64,000 nt of DNA from NCBI GenBank assembly GCA_023974075.1, contig CM043798.1, positions 5,713,397 through 5,777,396 of the forward strand, given 5' to 3'. Positions 1 to 12,899 of the stretch are shown here, one piece after another; the first letter of the stretch is position 1, and each line of letters opens with the position of its first letter. A model generated the notes under the pieces. It saw nothing but the letters and a program-made list of their open reading frames with translations, had not been told where the DNA came from and did no database searches. Source of the DNA: Chaenocephalus aceratus (Eukaryota; Chordata; Actinopteri; Perciformes; Channichthyidae). The position numbers and the translations under genes were made by a program.

Positions 1-2657
1 GACTTGCATCCCATCGAGAACAGGGATGAACCCCACAGTCTCTGATGAAGACAGATCGCTCAGAGATGTGTTCAGTGGATTCAGCCTCAACCTGTCCTCG
101 CCTGGCAGGGAGAGCACTCCCTGTTTCTGAGAGGAAGCTGTGGTCGCAGTTACCCGTTTGCCCCACGATGCGGTCCCAACATTAAAACTCCTTATTTCCC
201 TTGATGCATCACTCCAGTCCTTGAGCCCAGGCTCGTGGCATTACAGCATCATGTGATAGTCACAACACGTGTATGGATTGTCCCAACCATTTCAAAAACA
301 ATGTATTTTGTTTTGTATCTGCACCACGTGTCTTTGCTGTGTGGTTAATCAACTTGTGTCTCAATATCAAGCCACAATTATAGTTGTTACTTCTTTATTA
401 GAGTCGTATAATGTCCGTCTTATTTCCGTCAGTGAAGAACAGAGTAGCTCAGAATCTATTTGTTATCATTTTTCCTTCTAATTTGCTATTCTTTTCTAAC
501 CAGATAGTTAAAAGGTTTAAACCTTCACATAACATATCTTTACCAGTTTTATCATCCGATTGACTTTATGGTGAGATTATTTTTCTTCTTTTACAATGAA
601 CTATTACATCCTGTATGCCAGGGACGGACAGACGGATGGACGTTCGTTCGCCCAACAGTGCCAATGAGGAGAGAGATGGTGTGGTGAGGCAGGCACAGCT
701 CATTACTTGGTGTATCAGAAAATGCAGTGAAGGTGTAAATCTGATGTAATGACATCTTCCAATAATGTTGCCGTATGAGATCCATGTTTAGCTTCTGGTC
801 TTCCCCCGAGGCCGGCGTGGGGTTGATGTGTATTCATTTCTCCCCTAATCTTTCGACAGGTAGCCCACTCCTCCAGCAGAACGCCATGAGCCCTTGACTG
901 CAGCCTTGCTTATGGAGAGAGATGGATCAAGGCCCTTCAAACCTATTTGCTGTGAAAGTGTCTTTCAGGGAGTGAAGGTCTCTGGTTTCAGAGTGGGCTG
1001 CTGCATTGCAACCAGATGAGCTGCTTTACTTTGTTCATTTGATACCACAACAAATAACATTTGTTATTAACTTAACAATATTGGAAATGTTGCATCAAAT
1101 TAACGCTGAACAGAACATTAGTTATTTAGGATCAGTAGTACGGCCCGTTGGCCCGCTCAGACACTTGGTTTGCTGTTTACAGAATGCATGACACATATGT
1201 GCACATATCCTCCTGAGATAAGAGCAGGCGTCTTAAGAAGCAGGAGGGAGACACTTGGTTTGTCCAACAGGCAGACAAAGGCTTGTCTCCAAAATCATGT
1301 CCTTGGTAGCAATGTTAATCTTTAAGACTTTGAATGTAATGTAAACTTAATCTCTCGTCCTTATACACCTTTTTTCTTTGGCACTTGCATTTTATAATTC
1401 CAGGTTTGAATGGTTGGAACTGGGCTGGTTGATACGTCGTCACCAGATGCTCTGAGAACCAGAGAGAAACACGTCTGCCAAAGTCATGCAAGAGAGGAAG
1501 TGTTATACTTGTTGCATGCAGGTAACAAAATACAATAGAGCAAAAACAAACACTCATAGTTATTAAACAAAGTTACGCCAGTTGTGAATCAGTTGGCAGC
1601 ACCCATATCTTAATTGATCAACAAAGGTTTGTTTTGAATCGTGTGCAGAATTGGAAAGGAACATTTAAATACCAAGTACACAGCATAATCTGCCTGTTGC
1701 TATTCCGTATTAGAAATGTCACATTAAATCCAACTATTTCCTCTATTCACCATATGTATTACAAACGGCACTATTCAATATCGGCTCTCCATACCAACAC
1801 GAGTAATATATGAACTGTGCTTATCTTTGGCATTTACATTTTTGTTTAATACGCCAGAAGGCATAACTAGTTATAATCATATTAGTTAAGCCAAGAAAAC
1901 ATTTGTATGATTCTAGGCTGCTTCTCGTGCGCCAGCTTCTCTGTGGATTGAATAACTTCCAGAACAACCCTCTGCCCGCTCAGAATGCGAGCTGCAATAA
2001 AAACACAGTGGAATGCTAAACAAGCGCTCATAGCTGCATGTTGTGATGCTGCTGCCTCTCTATTCACTCTGACTGACACTCCCTAGCCAAGTGTGTACTG
2101 CTCCTTTTCTGTCTGCTTTCCTAATTGTTAATGAGGTGATTAGGAGCAGGATGGAGCAGAGGACGTCTCTGAAAAGACAAACAGCGTGTTGTTGAAAAGG
2201 ACGTTTCAGGGACATCTGGAACAGGGGCATTTGGTTCCACCATATCTCAGAGGACAGCCTTCCTTCAACTGTTCAAAAGATCTGATCTCTATTTTGTTCT
2301 TGAACATTCTTTGTGAACGACGGGCTGTGGCTCATTCCAAAAGGCCAAGGCAGCTATTGCTTTTTATTCTTCTCAGTTTGTTTCCATATCAACCACAACT
2401 CGTATTTAGCATGTTTAGCTCCAGAGCTAGCTGCGTAGCTCTTATTAAATCAAAACTGTTCATTCTGCCCCAAAGCAGCTGTACACACATCTGACTCTGA
2501 TCCAACACGCACTGCCAAAGGGTTTAGTCTTATTGGTCACAGATGGCACCAATTGTAATGAGCAGTATTTCTCAAGAATGTTGAGTGCCAACTGATGATG
2601 AACCCAAGGTGATTGACTAACTTACACCATGCTTTCACTGGTCGAGCACTTACTCAT
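1..2657. other. Unassigned non-coding stretch
   Basis: No ORF here resembles a known protein and no repeat structure is evident, apart from the short arm-like fragment at about 402-505 listed separately. The sequence looks like ordinary intergenic or intronic DNA. Short ORFs are at the length expected by chance. Confidence 0.5.
402..505 (+). repeat. Fragment of the arm of the long-inverted-repeat family
   Basis: This stretch follows the same order of short blocks as 34645-34760, an arm of the 33983-37833 element: TCGTATAATGTC, then a TTTCCGTC block, then GCTCAGA, then TTTTCCTTCTAATTTG and TTCTTTTCTAA. The match is interrupted by substitutions and small gaps, so it is an old solo piece with no partner arm nearby. 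Confidence 0.5.
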
Positions 2658-2661
2658 TTGA

Positions 2662-3019
2662 AGGTGGGGTAGGTAACTTTGAGAAACCGGCTTGAGATCG
2701 CTAGAATTTGAAAATACACAACCGGAGAAAATCTGCCACTTCCTCACAGAGCCCCTCCTCCAACACACACGAACACGCACATGACCAATGAGGGCACGAG
2801 ATAAGTTTGTGCCCCGATGGAAGGCTGACAGGCAGGTAGGCCATCCAACCGATTGGTTGTACTTTTTACAGTATTACGGCTTCTACAGATGACATTTTTG
2901 TATGGATTTTTTGTCAAAGCACTTCAGATATTCATTGCTATCGGGATGTTAAGAGCATTCCATGGAATATAACAAAAAGTGTATCTCGAGCCGGTTTCTG
3001 AAACTTACCTACGCCACCT
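2662..3019. mobile_element. TTAA-flanked MITE with AGGTGGGGTAGGTAA ends
   Basis: A 358-bp non-coding element. Its left end reads AGGTGGGGTAGGTAACTTTG and its right end, reversed, reads AGGTGGCGTAGGTAAGTTTC; both ends continue into AGAAACCGGCT(T/C)GAGAT. It is flanked by TTGA on the left (probably a mutated TTAA) and TTAA on the right, as expected for piggyBac-like or Kolobok-like non-autonomous elements. A second copy, in reverse orientation, lies around 33915-37973 and is split by another insertion. This copy preserves the unbroken site, so it serves as the empty-site reference for that insertion. Confidence 0.8.
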
Positions 3020-3023
3020 TTAA

Positions 3024-4837
3024 GGGTCAATATTCGATGGTCAAAGAGGTGTCTGGATTCAATCACGTTAAAGGATGTTTGATAAGTTCCAGCTCTGGAA
3101 ACAATTAAGCATCATCAGTTTCTCTGGATTTACTATTTATAGGTATGTGTTTGATTAAATGAAACGTTTTGTATTATTTTATAAACTACTGAAATGTCTC
3201 TTTGTTGGAATTCAACAGAAACTGGAATGGAATGGCTGCCATACATGTGGAGACTGAGATTTACAGTAAGAAAGATGTTTACTGTCACTTGGGACCCAAA
3301 GAAAAGCAACCATCTTCCTGTCGTGTGTTCTAGAGCATTCTGTGCATGTAAATGGTCTGCAAACGCTCACATTGTGCAGACCGATTTTTAGAGCTTAATA
3401 TATTTATATTTAATACTTTCTGGCAGAGACTAAACCATAGTTCTGAAACTAACCCGCAGTTCCTGTATCTGCTGGAGAGAGGGGAGTTCTGATGGAGCTT
3501 GCCGCTGTATTTAAATCCTCCACATTAAAGAATCAGCTGTGAGTTAGACTACAGTCAAAGTCACTGAGTGGGAGGGTGTAGGGGTTGGTTTGGAACTGGG
3601 CCTAAATGTGTTCGCCCGACCCTCGTTTGATCTGTCAGTGTCTAATCACCCTGCTCCGATTGGTCTGTCTGCCTTCCTACTCCTGCTGTCTCTTTCTTGT
3701 CTTCTTGTTATAGGTCCGCTAAGCCGGTGGCGTACGAGTGAACTGTAGTTTTACACTTCCAGACAGTTGCAGACAGTAAGTTGCTTCACTCAGCTGCTGA
3801 CTTCCTGTGATCTGACTGACAGTGTTTGTATTGTTCATCTCCACCACTGAAACTGGTTTGCGCTTATTAGCTATGCTGCACTGACCTTTGATATCCAATT
3901 TGACAGGCAGCACATGCCACGGCAACCCAGTGCTTATTATAAAAGGCAAGTTCAAATTCTCTAAACAGCCTGCAAGCTCGGACTGGCTGAAAGATAGTTT
4001 ACACTTCATTTCCTAACTGGCTGAGCCGCCAACTTGTTAAATGGTGCAAGGCGACATCGCCTGTGATCTCTGATGGGTCATTACACTTTTTTAACGGCCT
4101 TTCTTGTTATTCAAACTTTGGTGACACAGATTTGACAGATGCAAGTGATAATAAGATGTAGCCTTAAAGGGGCTAACACATGCCAGAATTTGTATTCAAA
4201 ACATAATTATGTTATGAACAACATAACAGTGTGACGTTGTGTCACAGACGTCTTTGTATTCTCATTGAATTCTTTGTGTTGAAATTACAATGCTAACCAA
4301 CAAGCTCAGTCTCATCATACCACTTGTTTTTCGAGAGGAGAGAGTCACTGTTGCACCAGTCCAACCCCAGATCAGAGGTAGACGTATAACTGCCCCCCCT
4401 CGCGCCATGGATGTATGGAGAGACCTGGATACAGCGCTGGAGGTGATGCACTATTCAAACCTATGAAAGTAGCCCAGTGGAGCATGAAGCCAAAGTGGTC
4501 TGACTCTCCAGGACAGACGTACCGATCTGGGCCCAGAGAGCGGGAGCACAGCGGTTTGCCTAAGCTCCGTTTCTAATCAAACGTGTCATGCTCATTCTCG
4601 GCTCAGTGAAATGAATGGAGATGGAAAATAACTCTGGATTTGGCCTTTAGCCCAATTTACAGCTCGTAGACCCTAATGATTTCTGAAGGGCTTTTCTAAT
4701 GTTCACTCTGGGTAGTTGATTTAGCTTAAAATGTATATATGCTGATTTACAGACATGTTTTCCCAAAGTCAATGGGAACAAATATTTTTCGGCTCAATGA
4801 TGTCAGGGACTAACAAGTTGTAGGCACCACCTTTTGG
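3024..4837. other. Unassigned non-coding stretch
   Basis: I see no recognisable gene or repeat. The longest ORF (3719-4009, minus) has no recognisable motif. Confidence 0.45.
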
Positions 4838-5249
4838 CCTCGTCCTGGGGAGGACCTCGACCTGGGGAGGACATCGACCAGGGGGAGGACCTCGACCTGG
4901 GGGAGGACCTCGACCTGGGGGAGGAACTCGACCTGGGGGAGGACCTCGACCTGGGGGAGGACCTCGACCAGGGGGAGGACCTCGACCTGGGGGAGGAACT
5001 CGACCTGGGGGAGGAACTCGACCTGGGGGAGGAACTCGACCTGGGGGAGGAACTCGACCTGGGGGAGGACCTCGACCTGGGGGAGGAACTCGACCTGGGG
5101 GAGGAACTCGACCTGGGGGAGGAAATCGACCTGGGGGAGGAACTCGACCTGGGGGAGGAACTCGACCTGGGGGAGGACCTCGACCTGGGGGAGGACCTCG
5201 ACCTGGGGAGGACTCGACCTGGGGAGGACCTCGACCTGGGGGAGGAACT
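4838..5249. repeat. 18-bp minisatellite, about 22 units
   Basis: The tandem unit reads GACCTCGACCTGGGGGAG with one common variant, AACTCG in place of ACCTCG, and occasional ACCAGG. Units at both edges lose a G or carry CGTCCT, the usual decay at array borders; the middle is almost uniform. Because 18 is a multiple of three and the unit has no stop codon, long repetitive ORFs open on both strands; these are not genes. Each unit carries a run of five G on the plus strand. Confidence 0.95.
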
Positions 5250-8200
5250 CAAGCAGACCCCAGGAAGTAATCTGGGAAATCTTTGTCGTGGCCAAACCGG
5301 GCTAAAGTTAAACGCCCAAGTTCGTTTTGAATGACTAATGATGGACAGATTTAAATTGTATCAAACCTATAGTCGAGGTAAAATACTGCCCAATAATTCT
5401 GTGCAGGTGGCTCAGAATTACATGTTGCACCTAAAACCAAGTAACAGTTTTTACATCAAATATGACTGGAGCATTTCTAGGGAATATATTACATAATATA
5501 GTAATATTTGTTAATATTGACAATAATAACAAATCCGCTGGATGTTAAATAGCTTTGCATTAAAGTAGGGCACTCCTGTCTTATATTGTGTGTCACGATG
5601 AAACTAAAGGGAAGGCTGCACAACAAGTTTAATGTATTTTCTTTTAGTCTTCATTTTCATCATCATAAAAGACACACAAGATACCGTAATTCCTTCGCTC
5701 CCAGCAACGTGTGGAGCTTGGTTTGTGTCAATAATACTTTGTTTTATCTGGATTGAAGAATCTAAAAGTGTCTTTTGAATTTCACTTCATTGTAAACAAA
5801 GACTTTTTGCGTAAACCTTTTATCTTTAACCTTGTTCTGATCGTTCTCTCTCTCTGTTGAATAACCAAAGGGAAAACAAATCAAGAGCCCAAACCCAATT
5901 ATGCTTCAGTGTGTTTCATCAGCAACATCTTAAGACTAAGAAGAAAGGTGAGAAGAAAAATCCTTCACCCTGACAACAGGGAAGTGAATAAGCAAAGATT
6001 TAATTCAAACAATTGGCTGCCGCTTAAAAGAAAGCATGAAAAAATACCATCTGTTTTAAAGATCTCAATATCTCATGCAAATGGGCTTTGTTAAACATTA
6101 TCAGTCATGGTAGAGGTTACGTGCCGCAATCATCATATATCCAAATTCAGAAAAGGGGCGAAGCTTCCTTAAGATTAACCCCTGTGTCGTTTACTGCTTT
6201 ATTTATGAGAGAGCCAGAGATGGAATGAGTTGAAAAAGTAAAGTGGGAAAGAGGGTGAGAAGGTACATAATCCTGTTAGCAAGTGTGTGGAGTAGGAGAT
6301 TGTAGCAGAGTGCATTATGGGCAACTTCTATCTGTGCTTGAGAAGCAGTGTAGAGAAGTTTCCCGTTGATGCCAGATTCAGCATAAGCAGAGGATCCATA
6401 TTCACAAAATGTGCTCAGAGGCTTAGGGCTTGTGATGAGAAGCCTGCCGCGGCTCTTTGGAACCACTGAGAGCCTAAGTGTGCTGCAGGGGCCTGAAGTG
6501 GCTTTTATTCAACCAAGACTTCCTACTGCCAAGGACGTGGGCCAAAAAAGAAAAGAACTGCAGGCTCAGTTGGTGCATAGGATTTGTACAGATTCCACTA
6601 CTGTGAGAATGTTACAGTGTGCAGACTGCTTGAAAAAATACCTAAGATATTCACTAAATCAACACCTAAATGCAATTATATGATGGCAGTTCTAAGTAAA
6701 TGCAATTGGGGGAAATGCTCCCCTAATTGAAATGCCAAGAAAATAGAAAGATTGTGCTTTTGTGGTGAGGTCAATGGATTAGGAGGCACTGGCTAGCGTC
6801 GGAGAGAGATTTACACACATATGAAGTAGTTAAAATGCACCATTTAACTGTGAGGTTCTAATGAATACAATTGGTTAAGTGACCAAATGTTGCATATCAG
6901 CATTCTTCACAACACAGACATCGGCCTACAGGTAGTATTTGATTCACGTTATGTAGGCGAATGTACTTCCACTATTCATATGTATGAAAATATATTATTT
7001 CATGGTCTTACCTTTACTTGTAAATAAATTCCATTCAACTATGTCATGGGTTGGGTAAGGAAGGCAGAACCAAAACGTAGGACAAAAAAGGGAGGCAGGT
7101 ATACAAAACTAAAAGCAAGCTTTAATAAAATAAAACAACAAAAAACATTAAACTAGGGGGAAAAGGCAAGGTTACACATAAAAGAAAACAGCAAACAAAA
7201 GGAACACAGGAAGTAAGACAAACCAAACCGCACTAGGTAACATTGACAAATAACCCCAAAAGACCACTCTAAGGAAGAAGGCGATATTAACACAGGTGGA
7301 CAGCAGGTGATTACACACAGGTGGATAGGATCAGGGCAGGGTAGAACAAAAAGCAGGAAAACCAAGAGACAGGAAGTAAAACAAGACAACTACATTTTAA
7401 ATAAACATGAAACATGAACCACAAAGACAGCCTAAACTATGGGACAAAGATGGCAGTGACTTTGTTGTTAAGAAGTCCTCTTTCTTTTCTTTTAGTTTAA
7501 AAGTCAAACGTTTTGCTAGCGCTGGCTAAAGTGGAGGGAGAGCAGGCGTCAGTTACCGGGCCCAAGACACACCCACCTTTAGCATTTCAGTTTTATGACA
7601 AGACAGATGAGCCTAACCAAGTAGGCATACAATACATTTGGCAAAAAACAATCAGTCTTGCCTTTCATTACATTTATTAAGTTAACAACAAAGCAAATGG
7701 CAAATGTGTCCAAATTCAGTGCATCCTCTATGCTTAGATATTGTTTGCTGGTTATTGTAATATGATACATGCCTTTACCAACTGAGCTATTAGCAATATT
7801 TCAAAGTCAATTCTTCTTCTATTGTTTTGTTGTCTGTTTTAGTGGCCTCCCATCTGCTCTGTTTTTCCACTTCACTTCTCCGAGAGAGAGATCTAGATGT
7901 TTGCCACGTGCCGAGTCATTTCCATACACCTTCTCCCGTCTCCCCCATCTGAAGAGCTGCTCCCTCTCTCTGGGAGATAGTGCTAGGTGTAAATCAGCAG
8001 CAATTTACCTTCACAGCCGATTCCCTGCACGACTCTGCAGGTTCCCCCATTTCCTCTGTTCAGCGTGATGTGTGTCTCAATTTGAAGTCAGCCCAACATC
8101 TGGCTTCACTCAGAGCCTCTTCACTCAGACGCAGCCTCCCGTCTAACTTTCTATACACTTATGTAAACATGTGAAGGAGGAGAAGAAGTTCCCTGTGATT

Positions 8201-8700
8201 GAAATACTCAGGGAAGCTAGTATTTTTCATATTTACTGCAGAGTGGGTAGATTATCATAATACATATGCTGCAGTCTTTCTTGAATTTTATTTTAAAAAA
8301 TATGCAAATTATAAATAAGGCAGATTATAAATAAAGAAAGTGCAACTGAACAAAGCCACATTGTCTGAATCACATAAACTAAAGTCCCACAAAGCATATG
8401 GGAAAAATAAGTCGACATCATTGCCCAGCATGTCACATTTGTGGCTCAAAGTGTTTGTTTCAAAGATATTTTGTGTATGCTGGATATCCACAATCTTAGT
8501 AGCCAGTTTATTGGGTCCAGTATATGTTGATTATAATATATATTTGACTGAATGCAGTTATTGAAAAGGTGCCAAATGCTTGTGTTGCTATTATATCTCA
8601 TTTGTGATGGAAAAACATATTACTGTATGGGGTTCAGGTCTTGGTTTTTCAATACAATTTGTATTTTAGTATTATTTAATTTAGTTCTGAGCACGGATGA
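5250..8700. other. Unassigned stretch with one probable dispersed repeat
   Basis: No host exon or strong repeat boundary is seen. The probable dispersed repeat at about 7040-7450 is listed separately. The remaining ORFs are short and unremarkable. Confidence 0.4.
7040..7450 (-). repeat. Probable dispersed teleost repeat, class unknown
   Basis: The A/C-rich sequence has a recognisable order of blocks: AAACGTAGGACA, GGAGGCAGGTA, AGCTTTAATAAA, CACAGGTGGACAGCAGG, ACAGGAAGTAAAACAAGACA and CATGAAACATGAACCA. In my experience such blocks recur in many fish loci. No terminal repeats or coding capacity are visible, so the class is open. Confidence 0.4.
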
Positions 8701-8707
8701 TGATGTG

Positions 8708-8731
8708 ATATATATATATATATATATATAT
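8708..8731. repeat. (TA)n microsatellite
   Basis: About twelve uninterrupted TA dinucleotides. Confidence 0.95.
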
Positions 8732-8936
8732 GATGGTTTATTAATACTTTAAAGAAACTAATTGGTGTAGGTGTTTTATAATAGGTTGTAAAAAAGTTTA
8801 AGTTAAAAGTTGTATTTATTCTGGCGAAAGCGACATTTCGCAAGAAATGTTTTGACAAATGTTGTATTAATATGAAATGGGTTCACCTTAATTAAGCTTT
8901 TAAAGGTAAAAGCAAGTTCAGTTAGTTGTACTAAAC

Positions 8937-10050
8937 CAGTGGTCGCCAACCAGTCGATCGAGTGTGGTAGATCGAACCGTTAAAAAAAAAAGTAACAAAA
9001 GAAAGAAAAAGAAAAGAAAAATAATAATGTTTGAAAAATACGTTTTTAGATGTAAACCTATCATCCACCACCCCGTTAGCAGGTGCCACTTGATTGATGT
9101 ATATTTGAGACACCTCAATAATATAATACATTAACCGTGCTTTACGTGAACCTCATCATGACACAAGAGAGGACGGCAGGACTGCAATTTCCCGTGTTCA
9201 GTGAATGCAACAGAGGCAAGTCACCAGACCAATCAGAGAGTTGCATGGAAATACACGCATGCTTGTGTCATTCAAGCTCGGCTCTGTGTGTGTGTGGAAA
9301 TAGCGCATTTAGTGTGATAGAGAGAGGGACCGGTGCTAGCGGGGACCGTGATGTTAGCATCTGGTTAGCTAGCTGCACTAACGGACATAAGGAGCCGTTT
9401 CCACAACAAGCTGGAGGAGAGTCCTCCCCTGTCAGACTGAGGGGCTCAGGTGAGCTAAAGGACTCTGAGTGTTTAGAACGGTTTTGTCACAAATTATTCA
9501 AAAGATTATTTCCGCGGCACACCTTCATATGATCATTATAGTTATACAAACAATAAGAGAATAAATGAAAAACAGGTATGAAATACTATATGGCAGTAAA
9601 ACAAGAATACAGTTGAAAAGAACATCTGTTTACAGTTCTGTTTCATCTGGGTGCTGAGAAAGGTATCCATAGATCTCTTCATGTTGCTCTCAAAGTGCAC
9701 CAGATGGATGCTTTCAACTTCAATATTTAAAAACAAATCTTCCTGGGGGAGCGTCCCCCCGGACCCCCCTAGAGGAGGTGAGGACCTAGAGGAGGTGAGG
9801 ACCCCCCCTAGAGGAGGTGAGGTCCGCCCCCCACTCGTAAAAAATAGCACTGTACCCCTGCCTATATGCCGTGAGCTGATTATGGAGCCTTCATTGTAAC
9901 AGTCATTCAGATGTAATTAGCCTATAAAAGGCCTCAAATTGGAAGCACTGTCTGGGCCGTCTTTTTCACTCAATTCTGCAATAGGTAGATCTCGCCTTTC
10001 ACCTAGGCCGAGGTCGGTGATCTTGGGCTTAAAAAGGTTGGTGACCACTG
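8937..10050. mobile_element. Charlie-like hAT element, non-autonomous
   Basis: The ends are inverted: CAGTGGTCGCCAACC on the left and GGTTGGTGACCACTG on the right. The 8-bp flanks TACTAAAC and CACTAAAC match at seven of eight bases, the hAT target-duplication length. The inside carries no recognisable transposase. At 9688-9825 it has a module with a CTCAAAGTGCACCAGAT start and a GGGGGAG...CCCCCCTAGAGGA end that is shared with the larger hAT at 19245-23719. It includes short tandem GAGGTGAGGACC repeats. Confidence 0.85.
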
Positions 10051-10058
10051 CACTAAAC

Positions 10059-11093
10059 TGATTGGGTTAGTCCTACGAGTCTATCATCAAAAGACTTATA
10101 GGACTAACTAAATAATGCCAGTGTTGGAACTACTTTTTTTATTTATCCAGAAATGTCCCATTGAGATACAAGATCTCTTCTTCCAGGGAGTCCTGACTTT
10201 GAAAGATGCATGCAAATTGTTTTTAAATAAAGCCAGTGTTTTATTTTATAGAGTGCAACAGTAAGTGGGTAGGTTTACTCCATCTGCAAATGGTGTCTTA
10301 TTAACATCAGTCCCTGCTCGGAGTTGGGTTGTTTGTTTAGCAGCAGTTGCAGAGCGAAATGTGGGAATGCAGAATAACAAGCATGCAGTTTCTTCACACG
10401 AGCCGTCCACCGCAGACTGAGTCACGGCGGTGCCATTATTCCAGTTTGGCAGCAAAAATGTGAATTAGAACAAACCCAGCGAGGACTACAGAACAGCGGG
10501 AGAAACCGAGCAGGAAAGAACAAGCACTGTGGAATATAGAGTCACCATTAGAGACAATATCCATCCTGGCCCTGTTTGCTCCAAACTGCTCCAAATGACA
10601 GCCAGAGCAACTATGTGAATTCTGAGGATTAACGAATTATAAACTATGTAATATAAACTGCTCTGATAAATGTACCAAGTGTTTTGTATCTTTACTCCCG
10701 ATGTTTCTCCAACAAGTCATGCTTACTACAGTCTATTTAGACATTATTACAATAAGCAGCATTTTATTCCGCAGTACAGTATGTTATTTTACTTTTGTAC
10801 ATTTGCTAAATTTTTCTTCTGCAATAATGTTGGTTGCAGTATTTAATTGCACTATTTATATATTTTGTTGTTATGCCATACTGTTGGAGGAGCCAAATAT
10901 TTAAGATTGTCGTTTGTCTCTATGATTTGATGTACGTATATAATCATTCACTAATGAGTATTGTCTTAGTCATAGTCACTGTTATTAAACCTTTGAAAAT
11001 GTGAATCTTGAATCTGATCTACTGTCATCTAAAAGATAACCTTTGTTGGACATTACTATAAATTCATTTTACGCAGCCACTGAAATGTGGCAA
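10059..11093. other. Unassigned stretch with a short LINE tail
   Basis: Non-coding. The only recognisable element is a LINE-type 3' tail at about 10133-10196. Confidence 0.45.
10133..10196 (-). mobile_element. LINE-type retroposon 3' tail (minus strand)
   Basis: Reading TTTATTTATCCAG, CCCATTGAGAT and AGATCTCTTCTTCCAGGGAG, this is the complement of a common fish LINE 3' end of the form GATCTCAATGGGA...CCTGGNTAAATAAA. Sister copies are at 18511-18680 (minus) and 28245-28405 (plus). Confidence 0.6.
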
Positions 11094-11214
11094 TTAAAGG
11101 GGCCATATTCTTCTCATCTTCTATTTGTATTGTGTGCCTCTACTGTGTAATGTTTACATTCTCCAATGTTCAAAAACGTCTTTATTTTCCTCATACTGCC
11201 TGCCCCTGCGAGAT

Positions 11215-11640
11215 GGAGTTCATGACTTTGAGCTGTTCATGAGCACTCATGAAACATTCATGAACAACTCATTATATGTTCACTTGTCATGTTCATGAAC
11301 CAAAATTCTTAAAATGCTCATGAACCATTTTAAAGAGCAGTTCATGAAATGTTTATGAACATTGTTCATTCATATACAGTTCCTGTTTTGCTCATGACAG
11401 ACTTTTATGAGCAATTTATGAACTTTTCATGATCCAGCCAATCACAAAATTATAATTAAAACCCCAAAAAGTGTGCATGAGTATTTCATGAACTTTTCAT
11501 GACTATGAGCATTTCATGAATTTTGGATGATTGTGGCAAGTTCAGAATATTTTGGAATATTCATGAGCATTTTATGAACTTTTGATGATCAGTGTGATGT
11601 TTTTAAAGACCTCTTGAATATTCATCTACTATTTGAACAT
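11215..11640. repeat. Left array of CATGAAC / TCATGA motifs
   Basis: The palindromic core TTCATGAA and its variants (CATGAAC, TATGAAC, CATGAGC) recur at irregular spacing; at least seven ATGAAC copies are present. It mirrors the array at 13498-13912, and the two enclose about 1.9 kb. Confidence 0.8.
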
Positions 11641-11854
11641 TTCTTTCTTTTTAAAACTTGTAATCTTAAAACAAAACAATAGTGAATTTGAAACTGAACA
11701 TTATCTGTATTTATTTTGGTGACATTCATATCATTTTATGGTTTATCTGTACTGTTTGAGAAGCAGTACGAGTAAGTAGCGCCAAGGTGGAACCTTTGGC
11801 AGGTGAGCGGTGACATCTGGGTTACCTTAGGGGGGACACTTCCGCCCCCTCCTC

Positions 11855-11924
11855 AGAAGCAATCCAGACGATCAACCGGATCCTGTGTATAATTATTGCT
11901 GCTCCACTTTTCTGTTTTCTACAG
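11855..11924. repeat. 70-bp direct repeat, copy 1
   Basis: It matches 13216-13285 at 68 of 70 positions by eye. It contains TCAACCGGATCCTGTGTAT and ends in a pyrimidine run followed by CTACAG, which resembles a splice acceptor. The two copies flank the region holding the LINE remnant. Confidence 0.9.
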
Positions 11925-12305
11925 GTCAGTACATAATGAAAATGATCGATGTTAACTTGTGTGAATTAGATATGATGTTGGAGATGTTTAGGAGAGTGTG
12001 TCAGAAGGTTTTGAGCATGTTTGACATAGTAACGGTATTTTAAAAATACTAAACTGTCGGCAACAATAGATGCCATTTTCGCGGGCTTCAGCCGCGTCTG
12101 GGTAAATGTGACCTGAGCGAAGGCTCGCAGGCAGGTTAGCTGCTGCGCACGGGTAATATGTTTTGTTTACCTGAGTGCAGTCTTGCAGGCACATTGCCTT
12201 GTTTTTTGTTTATTAACATTGACAGTGTATTTTTGTGATCTCCATAATATGTTGTATTTGGTAAAGATAGATATATTGATAGAAAGTATTATTTGATAGC
12301 GTTAT

Positions 12306-12899
12306 GTGTTTATAGATAACAACCTGTCCTTCACTGCAAACATAGCTGCTACAACCCGCTGCTGCAGATACACGCTTTACAACATCAGGAGGATGCGTCC
12401 CCAGCTGACCCAGAAAGCGACGCAGGTTCTGGTCCAGGCTCTCATCATCTCACGCCTAAACTACTGCAACTCCCTCCTGGCTGGTCTACCTGCATGTGCC
12501 ATCCGACCTGCAGCTCATCCAGAATGCAGCGGCTCGTCTGGTCTTCAACCTTCCTAAATTCTCCCACACCACGCCGCTCCTCCGCTCCCTCCACTGGCTT
12601 CCGGTAACTGCTAGAATCCACTTCAAGACAATGGTACTTGCGTACCATGCTGCGAATGGATCTGGCCCTTCCTACATCCAGGACATGGTTAATCGTACAC
12701 CCCAGCACGTGCACTCCGCTCTGCTGCACCCTCGCTGCGAAGGGGACCCAAGTTCCCATCAGCAGAAACACGTGGGTTTGCTATCCTGGCTCCAAAATGG
12801 TGGAATGAGCTCCCCATTGACATTAGGACAGCAGAAAGCTTACACACCTTCCGGCGCAGACTGAAAAATCATCTCTTTCGACTCCACTTCGAGCAATAG
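12306..12899 (+). pseudogene. L2-type LINE ORF2, C-terminal remnant
   Basis: This is the tail of a non-LTR retrotransposon reverse transcriptase/endonuclease polyprotein of the L2/CR1 group. The first frame (12306 on) reads NNLSFTANIAATTRCCRY, YNIRRMRPQLTQKA and RLNYCNSLLAGLP. After a frameshift near 12500 the second frame gives LQLIQNAAARLVFNLPK, LLRSLHWLPV and YHAANGSGPSYIQDMV. A further shift restores WNELPIDIRTAESLHTFRRR with a stop at 12897-12899. The catalytic part of the enzyme is absent because the copy is 5'-truncated, and the frameshifts make it dead. The matching 3' UTR follows directly. Confidence 0.9.

Noticed and set aside
3690..4010. A host exon beginning after TTCTTGTTATAG at about 3713
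   Set aside because: The acceptor-like site is followed quickly by a stop in the longest matching frame, and the peptide has no recognisable similarity.
4803..5334. Three overlapping ORFs of 149-166 codons made of GEDLDL, SPRSSS or LPQVEF repeats
   Set aside because: They are readings of the same 18-bp minisatellite on both strands; the unit simply lacks stop codons.
9137..9532. 131-codon ORF inside the Charlie-like hAT
   Set aside because: No BED, hAT or other motif; includes CVCG from a GTGTGTG stretch. Considered chance.
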